Below, piece after piece: positions 51,198 to 60,070 of a DNA stretch of 64,000 nucleotides. Positions within the stretch are counted from its first letter, which is position 1; every line of letters starts with the position of its first letter. The notes below the pieces were generated by a model, which did not search any database, was not told the origin of the DNA, and saw only the letters and a list, made by a program, of their open reading frames with translations. The stretch comes from Caulobacter sp. Root1455 (GTDB lineage Bacteria > Pseudomonadota > Alphaproteobacteria > Caulobacterales > Caulobacteraceae): assembly GCF_001426905.1 (NCBI RefSeq), contig NZ_LMFQ01000020.1, forward strand, positions 124,001 to 188,000, given 5' to 3'. Made by a program: the position numbers and the translations under genes.

Positions 51198-53222
51198 ATG
51201 ACCGACGCGACCCGGCCCAACATCCTGCTGATCACTTGCGACCAATACCGATTTCCGCGGTTCTCCTACGGACCCGAGGCGGGATTCGCCGAGCCGCTGA
51301 AACGGATCCTCGGTTTCCAGCGCGAGGACGACGGCGACAATCCCTACGCCAAGTTCTTCCCCGGCTTGCTGGCCCTGCGTCAGAACGCGGCGTTGCTGCG
51401 CAATCACACCATCGCCGCCAGCGCCTGCACGCCCAGCCGGGCGACGATCTACACCGGCCAGTACGGAACCAAGACCGGCGTCACCCAGACCGACGGCCTG
51501 TTCAAGAGCGGGGACTCCTACAACTTCCCCTGGCTGGCCGCCGACGGGATTCCCACCCTGGGGACCTGGATGCGCGCGGCGGGCTACTCCACCCACTATT
51601 TCGGCAAGTGGCACGTCAGCAATCCGCCCGAGCATTCGCTGGACCGCTACGGCTTCGACGACTGGGAGGAATCCTATCCCGAGCCCCACGGGGCGGCGAT
51701 CAACAATCTGGGCGTCTATCGCGACGCAGGCTTCACCGATCAGGCCTGCGCGTTCATCCGCCGCAAGGCCCTGGCGCTGAACTATAACCGCGCGACCGCG
51801 ACCGAGCAGGCCCAGGATCCCTACGCCAACGGACCCGATCCCGGCGACATCCCGCCGTGGTTCGCGGTGGCCTCGTTCACCAACCCCCACGACATCGCCA
51901 CCTATCCCGCGGTGATCGCCCAGGCTCTGCCGACCCCCGACAATTCGGGCACGCAGTCGATCTTCGGTCCGCTGACGGTGCCGCTGCAGGGGCAGTTGAG
52001 CCCGCCGCCGACCGCCGGCACGATCCAGATCGCCCTGAACGCCCTGGGCTTCCCGCAGGACTGCGCCCTGCCGTCGCCCACCCAGAACGAGTCCCTGGCC
52101 GACAAGCCCAGCTGCCAGCACGACTACGCCTACAAGGTGGGCCTGGCGTTGAACGCCAAGACCGGCTTCAACATCGTCAACGGCGCCCGCTCCCAGTTGG
52201 AGGCCAAGTTCCCCCGTCTGCCCGACAACGACGAGCGGGCCTTGGAGAACGCGGCCAAGCTGGCCCTGAAGGGCACGATCCCCTTCCAACTGAGCGACCA
52301 GCCGGAACGCTACGCTCTGGAGTTCCTGCAGCTCTATGCCTGGCTGCACGCCGTGGTCGACACTCACGTGGCCGCCGTCCTGAAGACGCTGGAGGACACC
52401 GGCCAGGCCGCCAACACCATCGTCATCTTCCTGGCCGACCACGGAGAATACGGCGCCGCGCACGGCATGATGATCGAGAAGTGGCACACGGCCTATCAGG
52501 AGGCCCTGCACGTGCCGGTGATCGTGCGGTTCCCGCCCTCGATTCAGGTTCCGTCCGAGCCCGGCGCGGCCGACGGGCCGCTGGGCTTCACCCCGCGCCA
52601 GATCGACGCCCTGACCAGCCACATCGACATCCTGCCCACGGTGCTGGGCCTGGCCGGGGTCACGCCCGAGCAGCGGACGACCATCGCCGAGACCCTGGGC
52701 CGTCACCGCCCCGTTCCGCCGCTGCCGGGCGTGGACTTGTCGGGCCTGCTGAAGGGCCGGACCGATACGGTGGTCGAGCCGGACGGCCGCGAGCGACAGG
52801 GCGTGCTGTTCATCACCGACGACGAGATCACCGCCCCCTCGCCCTCGAACGACGATCCCGCCAACCTCAAGTGCGACAAGGAGTTCGAGGTCTATAACCT
52901 GGTGGTCGAGCAGGTGAACCTTGACCATCCCGCCGTGAACCTGGGGCCCAGCTCGGTGCGCCAGCCCAACCACGTGCGTTCGGTGCGAACCGCGCGCCAC
53001 AAGCTCAACCGCTATTTCGATCCGTCCGGCCAGGCGGATCAGGAATGGGAGATGTACGACCTGCGCCTGGATCCCAACGAGGCGGTCAATCTGGTCGAGG
53101 TGAAGCGGTCGCCGCCCACCGCGCGGCCCGACCTGCCGTCACCGTTCGTGGCGGCCAAGGTCCAGGCCGAGGCTGATCGGCTGGCGGTTCTGCTGGCGGA
53201 GCTGGAAGCGCGGGATCTCTAA
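51198..53222 (+). CDS. Sulfatase family hydrolase
   Basis: A 674-residue alkaline-phosphatase-superfamily enzyme. The formylglycine motif C-x-P-S-R is present as 'ACTPSRATIYTGQYG' (Cys77), with N-terminal metal ligands in 'NILLITCDQ' and the later 'FLADHGEYGAAHGMMIEK' Asp-His pair. It hydrolyses sulfate (or phosphonate) esters after Cys-to-formylglycine conversion. A long insertion (~190-330) separates the halves. No signal peptide is seen, so it may be cytoplasmic. GGGGGAG precedes the ATG. No maturase gene is adjacent. It converges on xerC. Confidence 0.88.
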   Translation: MTDATRPNILLITCDQYRFPRFSYGPEAGFAEPLKRILGFQREDDGDNPYAKFFPGLLALRQNAALLRNHTIAASACTPSRATIYTGQYGTKTGVTQTDGLFKSGDSYNFPWLAADGIPTLGTWMRAAGYSTHYFGKWHVSNPPEHSLDRYGFDDWEESYPEPHGAAINNLGVYRDAGFTDQACAFIRRKALALNYNRATATEQAQDPYANGPDPGDIPPWFAVASFTNPHDIATYPAVIAQALPTPDNSGTQSIFGPLTVPLQGQLSPPPTAGTIQIALNALGFPQDCALPSPTQNESLADKPSCQHDYAYKVGLALNAKTGFNIVNGARSQLEAKFPRLPDNDERALENAAKLALKGTIPFQLSDQPERYALEFLQLYAWLHAVVDTHVAAVLKTLEDTGQAANTIVIFLADHGEYGAAHGMMIEKWHTAYQEALHVPVIVRFPPSIQVPSEPGAADGPLGFTPRQIDALTSHIDILPTVLGLAGVTPEQRTTIAETLGRHRPVPPLPGVDLSGLLKGRTDTVVEPDGRERQGVLFITDDEITAPSPSNDDPANLKCDKEFEVYNLVVEQVNLDHPAVNLGPSSVRQPNHVRSVRTARHKLNRYFDPSGQADQEWEMYDLRLDPNEAVNLVEVKRSPPTARPDLPSPFVAAKVQAEADRLAVLLAELEARDL

Positions 53223-53249
53223 ACGCCGCTCAACCCCGGATCTAAAGGC

Positions 53250-54179
53250 TCAAGCCCGCGGATGGGCCTTGCCATAGGCCGCCAGCAAGCCGGCCGCGTC
53301 CACCTGGGTGTAGCGCTGGGTGGTCGACAGCGAGGCGTGGCCCAGCAGGTCCTGGATCGAGCGCAGGTCCGCGCCCGCGCCCAGCAGGTGGGTGGCGAAC
53401 GAGTGACGCAGGGCATGGGGCGTGGCGCGGTCCGACAGGCCCAGGCGGCTCCTGAGGTTCTGCATGGTCGCCTGCACGTGGCGCGGCGACAGCGGGCCGC
53501 CGCGCTTGGCGCGGAACAGCGGATCGTCGGGATCCAGCGTGAAGGACAGGGCGGCCAGATAGGCGTCGATTCGCTCGCGGACGATATCGAGCACCGGCAC
53601 GATCCGGGTCTTGCCGCCCTTGCCGGTGATCCGCAGGCTTTCGACCAAGGGGGCGTCGCGACGGGTCAGGGACAGACCCTCGGAAATCCGCAGGCCGCAG
53701 CCCCACAGCAGGGTCAGCACCGCTTCGTCGCGGGCCACCTCCCAGTCCTCGCGGTCGGGATCCAGCGCCAGCTCGGCGATCAGGCCGTGGGCCTGGTCCT
53801 CGGACACCGGCCGCGGCGCGCCGACCTTGATGCGCGGGCCGCGCACCAGACCGATGGCGGCGTTGGGGGTGTCCAGCCGGTGGTCGAGATAGCGGTGGAA
53901 GGCGCGGATCGACGACAGGCTCTGCGACAGCGAGCGCGGCGAGAGGCCGTCGTCGGTCTTCGAGGAGGAGGGCTCACGGCGGAAGGCCAGATAGGCGCGC
54001 AGCTCGGCGGCGGTGATCCCGCCCATGTCGGCCACCGACAGGGACTCGCCGCGATGGCGCTCCAGGAAGTTCAGATAGGCCAGGACGTTGTCGCCATAGG
54101 CCCGCACGGTGCGCGGCGAGGCGCGCCGCTCGTTGGCCAGGTGGTCCAGCCAGGCGGTCAGGGCGGCGCGGGCGTTCAT
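53250..54179 (-). CDS. xerC: Tyrosine recombinase XerC
   Basis: The 309-residue recombinase resolves chromosome dimers at dif with XerD. An N-terminal SAM-like core-binding domain (~5-105) precedes the catalytic domain with 'WGCGLRISEGLSLTRRD' (Arg), 'HALRHSFATHLLGAGADL' (His, Arg), 'LLGHASLSTTQRYTQVD' (His, nucleophile Tyr). All five catalytic residues are present. It lies downstream of the DUF484 gene on the same strand, a common pairing, with a composite palindromic repeat between them. Confidence 0.95.
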   Translation of the reverse strand: MNARAALTAWLDHLANERRASPRTVRAYGDNVLAYLNFLERHRGESLSVADMGGITAAELRAYLAFRREPSSSKTDDGLSPRSLSQSLSSIRAFHRYLDHRLDTPNAAIGLVRGPRIKVGAPRPVSEDQAHGLIAELALDPDREDWEVARDEAVLTLLWGCGLRISEGLSLTRRDAPLVESLRITGKGGKTRIVPVLDIVRERIDAYLAALSFTLDPDDPLFRAKRGGPLSPRHVQATMQNLRSRLGLSDRATPHALRHSFATHLLGAGADLRSIQDLLGHASLSTTQRYTQVDAAGLLAAYGKAHPRA

Positions 54180-54181
54180 CT

Positions 54182-54329
54182 CCTCACCCGCAAAGCGGGG
54201 GAGGTGGCGCGATGCGAATACGCATCGTGACGGAGGGGGCGTGGGCGGGCAGGAGGGTTGGAGGCGCGGACGCCCCCTCCGTCGCGTCGCTGATAGCGAC
54301 GCGCCACCTCCCCCGTTTCTCGGGGGAGG
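54182..54329. repeat. Composite palindromic repeat, locus 2 (inward-facing pair)
   Basis: Left unit: hairpin A CCTCACCCGC/GCGGGGGAGG (54182-54204), hairpin B CGATGCG/CGCATCG (54210-54227), tail CGGAGGGGGCG (54231-54241). Right unit in inverse order: tail CGCCCCCTCCG (54271-54281), hairpin B' GCGTCGCT/AGCGACGC (54284-54302), hairpin A' CCTCCCCCG/CGGGGGAGG (54307-54329). The tails are exact reverse complements. The B stems differ in sequence yet both pair fully. It occupies the whole gap between DUF484 and xerC. Confidence 0.88.
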
Positions 54330-54336
54330 AGCAACC

Positions 54337-55017
54337 TCACAGGATCGGCCAGCGCTCGGCCGTGCGCTCGACGACGCGGGCCAGGAAGGCCACCAGGTCC
54401 GAACCCATGTCGGCCGTGAAGCCTTCGGGATCGGCCGAGCCGAAGGCCAGCAGGCCCTGGCGCGACGGCTCCCACAGGGCCATGCGGACCAGGGCCATGC
54501 TCTTGATCTCTTCGATGCGCTCGCCGAACAGGCCCAGCGCGGGGGCGTGGAAGCCCATGCGGGCCACGCCGTGGTCGCCCATGGTCATGTCGATCTGGCC
54601 GGCGATCAGGCCGTGCCAGCCGGCGGGCACCCGGCCCGGGCCTTCCAGAACGACGACGCCGGCGGCCAGGCCGAAGCGCAGGATGGCCATCTCGTCGACC
54701 CGGCGGGCCAGGTCGGAATGGTTGCGGGCGTCCAGCAGGTCGATCACCGCGGCGTGGGTCTGGGCCTGGGCCGAGAAGTTGGCGCGGGCGGTGGCCTCGA
54801 TCTGGCGGCGGACCAGGGCCTCGCGCTCGTGGGCGGCCGAGACCCGGGCCAAGGCGGCGGGACCGAAGTCGACGATGTTGCTGGCGTCTGGACGCAGGCC
54901 CAGGTCGCTGAGCAGGTCGGGATCGCCGTGCAGGAAGTCGGGCTCGGCCAGCAGGAAGTCACGGATGATCGCGGGATCGACCGGCAGGGGCTGCCTGGCT
55001 TGCGTCGCGTCGGTCAT
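54337..55017 (-). CDS. DUF484 family protein
   Basis: The 226-residue protein has the DUF484 opening 'IIRDFLLAEPDFLHGDPDLL' and a GAF-like C-terminal domain (~90-220, 'VVVLEGPGRVPAGWHGLIAGQ', 'ALVRMALWEPSRQGLLAFGS'). Members commonly sit upstream of xerC, as here, and their function is unknown; a regulatory or accessory role in recombination is inferred only from context. It is divergent from priA with 167 bp between starts. Confidence 0.88.
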   Translation of the reverse strand: MTDATQARQPLPVDPAIIRDFLLAEPDFLHGDPDLLSDLGLRPDASNIVDFGPAALARVSAAHEREALVRRQIEATARANFSAQAQTHAAVIDLLDARNHSDLARRVDEMAILRFGLAAGVVVLEGPGRVPAGWHGLIAGQIDMTMGDHGVARMGFHAPALGLFGERIEEIKSMALVRMALWEPSRQGLLAFGSADPEGFTADMGSDLVAFLARVVERTAERWPIL

Positions 55018-55184
55018 GGGGCGGGCCTACTCCGTTCACACTTCGTCCCCATATGCGGTCACAGCCGGGGACGGGGTCGATGAAGCCCCAGTTCGGTTAA
55101 CAGCCGCTTGATAGGGCGGCGACGGCTCCTCTCGACCTGGGGATCTTTCCGAGGCAGAACCCAAGTCCCTTCGTGTCAGGTCCC

Positions 55185-57347
55185 ATGCCCCGCATAGCCT
55201 CCGTCCTGCTGCCCATGCCGCTGCCCGAGGCGTTCGACTACGCCGAGCCGGAAGGCCTGGGGCTGGAAGTCGGCGACCACGTGACCGTGCCGCTGGGGCC
55301 GCGCGTGATTCGCGGCGTGGTCACCGCCCTGCGCGATGGGACGGGCGGCAACCGGCCGCTGAAGCCGGTGCTGGAGCGGGTGGACGACCCGCCGCTGCCG
55401 CCGGGCGTCCTGACCTTCATCGAGTGGGCGGCGCGCTATTCGGTCGACATCCCCGGCTGGCCCCTGGCCATGGCCCTGCGCGGCCTGCGCCATCCGCCCG
55501 CCAAGCCCGACAAGGCCCTGGCCCTGACCGGAGCCCAGCCGGCCAAGATGACGCCGGCGCGGCTGAAGGTGCTGGCGGCCGCCGAGCATGGCCCGATGGC
55601 GTCCGGCGCCCTGGCGACCGCCGCCGGCGTCTCGACGGGCGTCGTCAAGGGGCTGGTCGACGAGGGCGTGCTGGCCGTCACCTGGATCGAACCGGACACC
55701 AGCTTCCCCCAGCCCGACCCGTCCCTGCCGCCCCAGACCCTCAATCCCAGCCAGCGGGCCTCGGCCGACGTGCTGACGCAGATGCTGGGCGACGGCGGCT
55801 TCCAGGCGGCCCTGCTGGACGGGGTGACCGGCTCGGGCAAGACCGAGGTCTATCTGGAGGCCGTGGCCGCCGCCCTGGCCGCCGATCCCGAAAGCCAGGT
55901 GCTGATCCTGCTGCCCGAGATCGCCCTGACCCAGGCGGTGATGGCCCGCTTCGAGAGCCGGTTCGGCGCGGCTCCGGTCGAGTGGCATTCGGGCGTCTCG
56001 CCGCCCAAACGCCGCAGGGCCTGGGAGGGCGTGGCCACCGGCGCGGCGCGGATCGTGGTCGGGGCCCGCTCGGCCCTGTTCCTGCCCTTCCGCAAGCTGC
56101 GGCTGGTTGTCGTCGACGAGGAGCACGACGGCTCGTTCAAGCAGGAGGAGGGCTTCATCTACCAGGCCCGCGACCTGGCCGTGGCCCGCGCCAAGATCGA
56201 GGGGGCGCTGGTGGTGCTGGCCTCGGCCACCCCGTCGCTGGAAAGCCTGTGGAACGCCCAGCAGGGCCGCTATCGCTGGCTGCGGCTCAGCGCCCGCCAC
56301 GGCGCGGCCCAACTGCCCGACATCGACCTGATCGACATGCGCGAGACCCCGCCGGAGCCCGGCCGCTGGCTGTCGCCGCCGTTGGTCAAGGCGGTGTCGG
56401 TGGCGCTGTCGCGCGGCGAGCAGTCGCTCTTGTTCCTGAACCGCCGGGGCTATGCGCCGCTGGTGCTGTGCAAGGCCTGCGGCGAGAAGATGAAGTCGCC
56501 CGACACCGACAGCTGGCTGGTCGAGCACCGCTATACCGGGCGCCTGGTCTGCCACCTGACCGGCTTCTCGATGAAGAAGCCAGACGCCTGCCCGCACTGC
56601 GGGGCCAAGGACAGCCTGACCTCGATCGGACCCGGGGTGGAGCGGGTCGAGGAGGAGGCGCGCCACCTGTTCCCTGACGCCCGGGTGGCGGTGTTCTCGT
56701 CCGACACGGTGTTCGACGCGGCGGGCGCGCGGGCCCTGGTCGAGAGCATGGCGGCCGGCGAGATCGACATCCTGGTGGCCACCCAGGCCGCCGCCAAGGG
56801 CCACAACTTCCCGAACCTGACCCTGGTGGGCGTGGTCGACGCCGACCTTTCCCTGCGCGGCGGCGATCTGCGGGCCGGGGAGCGGACGTTCCAGCTGTTG
56901 GCTCAGGCGGCGGGCCGGGCCGGGCGGCACGAGAAGCCGGGCCGGGCGCTGCTCCAGACCTACGCCCCCGAGCACGGGGTGCTGCAGGCCCTGAAGGCCC
57001 AGGACCGCGACGCCTTCGTCGAGGCCGAGATGGCCATGCGCCAGGAAGCCGGCCTGCCGCCGTTCGGACGGCTGGCGGCGGTGATCGCCACCGGCCCCGA
57101 TCCTGCGGCGCTGGAGGCCTATTGCAACGCCCTGGCGGCCGCGACGCCCAATGCCGAGGGGGTGGAGGTGTTCGGCCCCGCCGACGCGCCCCTGGCCCTG
57201 GTGCGCGGCCGGCGGAGGAAGCGCTTCCTGGTGCGGGCGGATCGGTCGGTGGACCTGCAGGGCTTCCTGGCCGCCTGGCGGGCGCGGGCCAAGGTCCCCA
57301 ACTCGGTGCGGGTGGTGTTCGACGTGGACCCGTACAGTTTTCTCTAA
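55185..57347 (+). CDS. priA: Primosomal replication restart helicase PriA
   Basis: The 720-residue helicase reloads the replisome at stalled forks. It has a 3'-DNA-binding N terminus, Walker A 'GVTGSGKTEVYL', 'VVVDEEHDGSFKQEE', 'ASATPSLESLW', and helicase motifs 'ATQAAAKGHNFPNLTLVGVVDAD' and 'QAAGRAGRHEKPG'. The zinc region keeps C429, C432, C469 and C472 but has Ser438, Thr441 and Thr459 where the usual second zinc site has Cys; only C456 of that site remains (see findings). The start could also be a GTG at 55173. Confidence 0.94.
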   Translation: MPRIASVLLPMPLPEAFDYAEPEGLGLEVGDHVTVPLGPRVIRGVVTALRDGTGGNRPLKPVLERVDDPPLPPGVLTFIEWAARYSVDIPGWPLAMALRGLRHPPAKPDKALALTGAQPAKMTPARLKVLAAAEHGPMASGALATAAGVSTGVVKGLVDEGVLAVTWIEPDTSFPQPDPSLPPQTLNPSQRASADVLTQMLGDGGFQAALLDGVTGSGKTEVYLEAVAAALAADPESQVLILLPEIALTQAVMARFESRFGAAPVEWHSGVSPPKRRRAWEGVATGAARIVVGARSALFLPFRKLRLVVVDEEHDGSFKQEEGFIYQARDLAVARAKIEGALVVLASATPSLESLWNAQQGRYRWLRLSARHGAAQLPDIDLIDMRETPPEPGRWLSPPLVKAVSVALSRGEQSLLFLNRRGYAPLVLCKACGEKMKSPDTDSWLVEHRYTGRLVCHLTGFSMKKPDACPHCGAKDSLTSIGPGVERVEEEARHLFPDARVAVFSSDTVFDAAGARALVESMAAGEIDILVATQAAAKGHNFPNLTLVGVVDADLSLRGGDLRAGERTFQLLAQAAGRAGRHEKPGRALLQTYAPEHGVLQALKAQDRDAFVEAEMAMRQEAGLPPFGRLAAVIATGPDPAALEAYCNALAAATPNAEGVEVFGPADAPLALVRGRRRKRFLVRADRSVDLQGFLAAWRARAKVPNSVRVVFDVDPYSFL

Positions 57348-57379
57348 GCACCGCGCCTGTCTCCAGTCGCGTCTCCGGC

Positions 57380-58963
57380 CTAAACCGGTTCCTTCTCCAG
57401 CACCGGCTCCGGTCCCGGCTGACGCCCGCGCAGCGGCAGCTCCGGGATCAGGAAGATCACCACCAGCCCCAGGGCGATCACCAACAACCCGGCGGCGAAC
57501 ACGCCGGTGATGGCGTGGGTCAGGGCCTGGGCCAGGCCCGCGTCGGCCTGACGGGCCGCGCCCCCGGCGCCAATGGGGGCTGTGGCCTTCAGCGCCAGGC
57601 CCTGCAGGGAGCCGAGGTCGAAGCCCTGGCCCTCGTCGGCCAAGCGATGGGTCAGCAGGGCGCCGAACAGCGCCACCCCGATCGTCGAGCCGATCTGGCG
57701 GAAGAACTGGTTGGAGCTGGTGGCCACGCCGATGTCGCGCACCTCGACGGCGTTCTGGGTGGCGATGTTGAACATGCTCTGGCCAGGCCCCAGCCCCAGG
57801 CCGACGATGGCCATCCGCCAGCACAGGTCGGGCAGGCTGGTGTGGACGGTCACCCGGGTCAGCAGCCCGATCCCCACAAGCAGCAGCACCGCCCCGCCGA
57901 TCATCAGCGGCTTGTAGCGGCCGGTCTTGCTGACCACCTGGCCGGCGGCGGTCGAGGCGACGATCAGCCCGCCCATCAGCGGCAGGATGGCCAGACCGCT
58001 GGTCGTGGCGTTCACGCCCAGGCCCAGCTGCATGTAGAGCGGCAGGTAGGTCACCACGCCCAGGAAGGCCATGGAGATCAGGAAGCCCGCCAGGTTGGAG
58101 GTGGCGAACACCGTGTTGCGGAACAGGCGCAGCGGCACCAGCGGGTTGCTGACCTTGGTCTGGGCGTAGAGGAACAGAGCCAGCGCCACGGCCGAGAAGG
58201 CGAACAGGCCCAGGCTCTGGGGCGAGCTCCAGGCGAAGTCGTGCCCGCCCTGGCTGAGGGCCAGCAGCAGCGGCACGAAGGCGGCGACCAGCAGGATCGC
58301 GCCGACATAGTCGACCGCGCCGGTCCGCCGGTGCTCCAGCGGCGGCATTTTCACCAGGATCATGAACAGCGACAGCAGGCTGAGCGGCAGGTTGACGTAA
58401 AATACCCAGCGCCAGCCGGCGATCACGTGGCCGCCCAGGTGCACCGTCCCGTGGTCGGTGAAATAGCCGCCGATCAGCGGGCCCAGCACGCTGGCCAAGC
58501 CGAACACCGAGCCGAAGATGCCGGCGAACTTGCCCCGCTCGCGCGGCGGATACAGGTCGGCGATGATCGCGAAGGCGGTGGTGAACAGCGCCCCGCCGCC
58601 GATCCCCTGCAGGGCGCGGAACACGATCAGCTGGACCATGCCGCTCATGCCCAGCACCGTCCCGAACTCGCCCGACAGGCCCGACAGCCACGAGCCGGCC
58701 AGGAAGATGGCGATGCCGGCCAGCAGCACCGGCTTGCGGCCGTAGATGTCGCCCAGCTTGCCCCAGATCGGCACCATCACCGTCGAGGTCAGCAGATAGG
58801 CGGTGGTCACCCAGGCGTAGAGGGTCAGGCCATTCAGTTCGGCGATGATCCGCGGCATGGCCGTGGAGACCACCGTCTGGTCCAGGGCGCTGAGCAGGAA
58901 GACGATCATCAGCCCGACCAGGGTCAGCCGGCGCTCGGTGTCGGTGAAGGTCTGGGCGGTCAT
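57380..58963 (-). CDS. DHA2 family MFS drug transporter (EmrB/QacA type)
   Basis: The 527-residue inner-membrane transporter has 14 predicted helices. 'LDQTVVSTAMPRIIAEL' in helix 1, 'WGKLGDIYGRKPVLLAGI' (motif A) and 'RALQGIGGGALFTTAFAII' (motif C region) identify the DHA2 group of proton-driven multidrug exporters. No membrane-fusion partner such as EmrA is adjacent, so it probably acts as a single-component pump. ATG 58963 was used; one 11 codons upstream is possible. The upstream gap contains a composite palindromic repeat. Confidence 0.92.
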   Translation of the reverse strand: MTAQTFTDTERRLTLVGLMIVFLLSALDQTVVSTAMPRIIAELNGLTLYAWVTTAYLLTSTVMVPIWGKLGDIYGRKPVLLAGIAIFLAGSWLSGLSGEFGTVLGMSGMVQLIVFRALQGIGGGALFTTAFAIIADLYPPRERGKFAGIFGSVFGLASVLGPLIGGYFTDHGTVHLGGHVIAGWRWVFYVNLPLSLLSLFMILVKMPPLEHRRTGAVDYVGAILLVAAFVPLLLALSQGGHDFAWSSPQSLGLFAFSAVALALFLYAQTKVSNPLVPLRLFRNTVFATSNLAGFLISMAFLGVVTYLPLYMQLGLGVNATTSGLAILPLMGGLIVASTAAGQVVSKTGRYKPLMIGGAVLLLVGIGLLTRVTVHTSLPDLCWRMAIVGLGLGPGQSMFNIATQNAVEVRDIGVATSSNQFFRQIGSTIGVALFGALLTHRLADEGQGFDLGSLQGLALKATAPIGAGGAARQADAGLAQALTHAITGVFAAGLLVIALGLVVIFLIPELPLRGRQPGPEPVLEKEPV

Positions 58964-59031
58964 GCTGTTCCCACTTACGTCACTGGGCCGCTTCATGCGG
59001 GCGAGCTTGGCGGTTCGCAAGCCGGAACGGC

Positions 59032-59164
59032 CCTCCCCCCGTGGGGGAGGTGTCGGCGCGGCCGACGGAGGGGGGAGTGGTCGGCAGTCGGCCGCCGCCC
59101 GGATCGACGATCCCAAAACTCCCCCCACCGATCGCTTCGCGATCGCCTCCCCGACAGGGGGAGG
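59032..59164. repeat. Composite palindromic repeat, locus 3 (inward-facing pair)
   Basis: Left unit: hairpin A CCTCCCCC/GGGGGAGG (59032-59050), hairpin B GTCGGC/GCCGAC (59052-59066), tail GGGGGGAGT (59070-59078). Right unit reversed: tail ACTCCCCCC (59118-59126), hairpin B' CGATCGC/GCGATCG (59129-59145), hairpin A' CCTCCCC/GGGGAGG (59146-59164). The architecture equals locus 2. It lies between terC and the DHA2 transporter, both on the minus strand. Confidence 0.85.
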
Positions 59165-59175
59165 GGCGACGCTCC

Positions 59176-59955
59176 CTAGTGGCCCTTCTTCCCGCCCTTG
59201 CGGCGTGACATCATGTTCAGGCCCTCGACCCCGGCCGAGAAGGCCATGGCGGCGTAGATGTAGCCCTTGGGCACATGCACCCCGAAGCCCTCGGCGATCA
59301 GCACCGTGCCGATCATCAGCAGGAAGCCCAGGGCCAGCATGACCACGGTCGGGTTGGCGTTGATGAAGTTGGCCAGCGGGTCGGCGGCCAGCAGCATCAC
59401 GCCGACCGCGACGATCACCGCCACGATCATGATCGCCAGGTGATCGGTCATGCCCACGGCCGTCAGGATCGAGTCGATCGAGAACACGATGTCCAGCAGG
59501 ATGATCTGGAAGATCGCCCCGCCGACATTGGAGATCGCCGCCGTCTTGACGTCCGGCGCGGACTCGTCGGCGTTGGGATCGACGCTGTGATGGATCTCCT
59601 TGGTCGCCTTCCAGATCAGGAAGATGCCGCCGGCGATCAGGATCAGGTCACGCCACGAGAAGGCCGTCTCGAAGCTGGGTTCGCCGTGCGACAGCGGGCC
59701 GGCGATCCCCAGGTCGAACACCGGGGCGGTCAGGCCGACGATGAAGGCGATGGTCGACAGCAGGACCAGCCGCATGATCAGGGCCAGGGAGATGCCGATC
59801 CGGCGAACCCTCTGTCGATGTTCGGGCGGCAGCTTGTTGGAGAGGATGGAGATGAACACCAGGTTGTCGATGCCGAGCACGACTTCCATGACGATCAGGG
59901 TGACCAGGGCGGCCCAGGCGGCTGGGCTCGCGGCGAGAAGAAGGAGTTCGTTCAT
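59176..59955 (-). CDS. TerC family integral membrane protein
   Basis: The 259-residue protein has about seven helices and the TerC hallmarks '[21 protein letters not shown]' and '[20 protein letters not shown]', acidic intramembrane motifs implicated in metal (Mn2+ or Ca2+) export. '[21 protein letters not shown]' near the C terminus is also typical. No other ter genes are nearby, so tellurite resistance is not implied. It is divergent from the acyltransferase gene. Confidence 0.92.
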   Translation of the reverse strand: MNELLLLAASPAAWAALVTLIVMEVVLGIDNLVFISILSNKLPPEHRQRVRRIGISLALIMRLVLLSTIAFIVGLTAPVFDLGIAGPLSHGEPSFETAFSWRDLILIAGGIFLIWKATKEIHHSVDPNADESAPDVKTAAISNVGGAIFQIILLDIVFSIDSILTAVGMTDHLAIMIVAVIVAVGVMLLAADPLANFINANPTVVMLALGFLLMIGTVLIAEGFGVHVPKGYIYAAMAFSAGVEGLNMMSRRKGGKKGH

Positions 59956-60070
59956 CGGACCGATCTAAGTTCGGGTTCGGAAAACGCGTCATCGCCTATC
60001 CCCTCGATAGGCGCCGTTCATGCAAGGAACGCGACGGAAGCCCCCAGGCTTCGCCAAACCGAGAGTCGAC

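Noticed and set aside
55176..58691. A 1171-codon minus-strand frame across priA and the transporter gene
   Set aside because: It covers one gene in antisense and another out of frame, so it cannot be a real protein.
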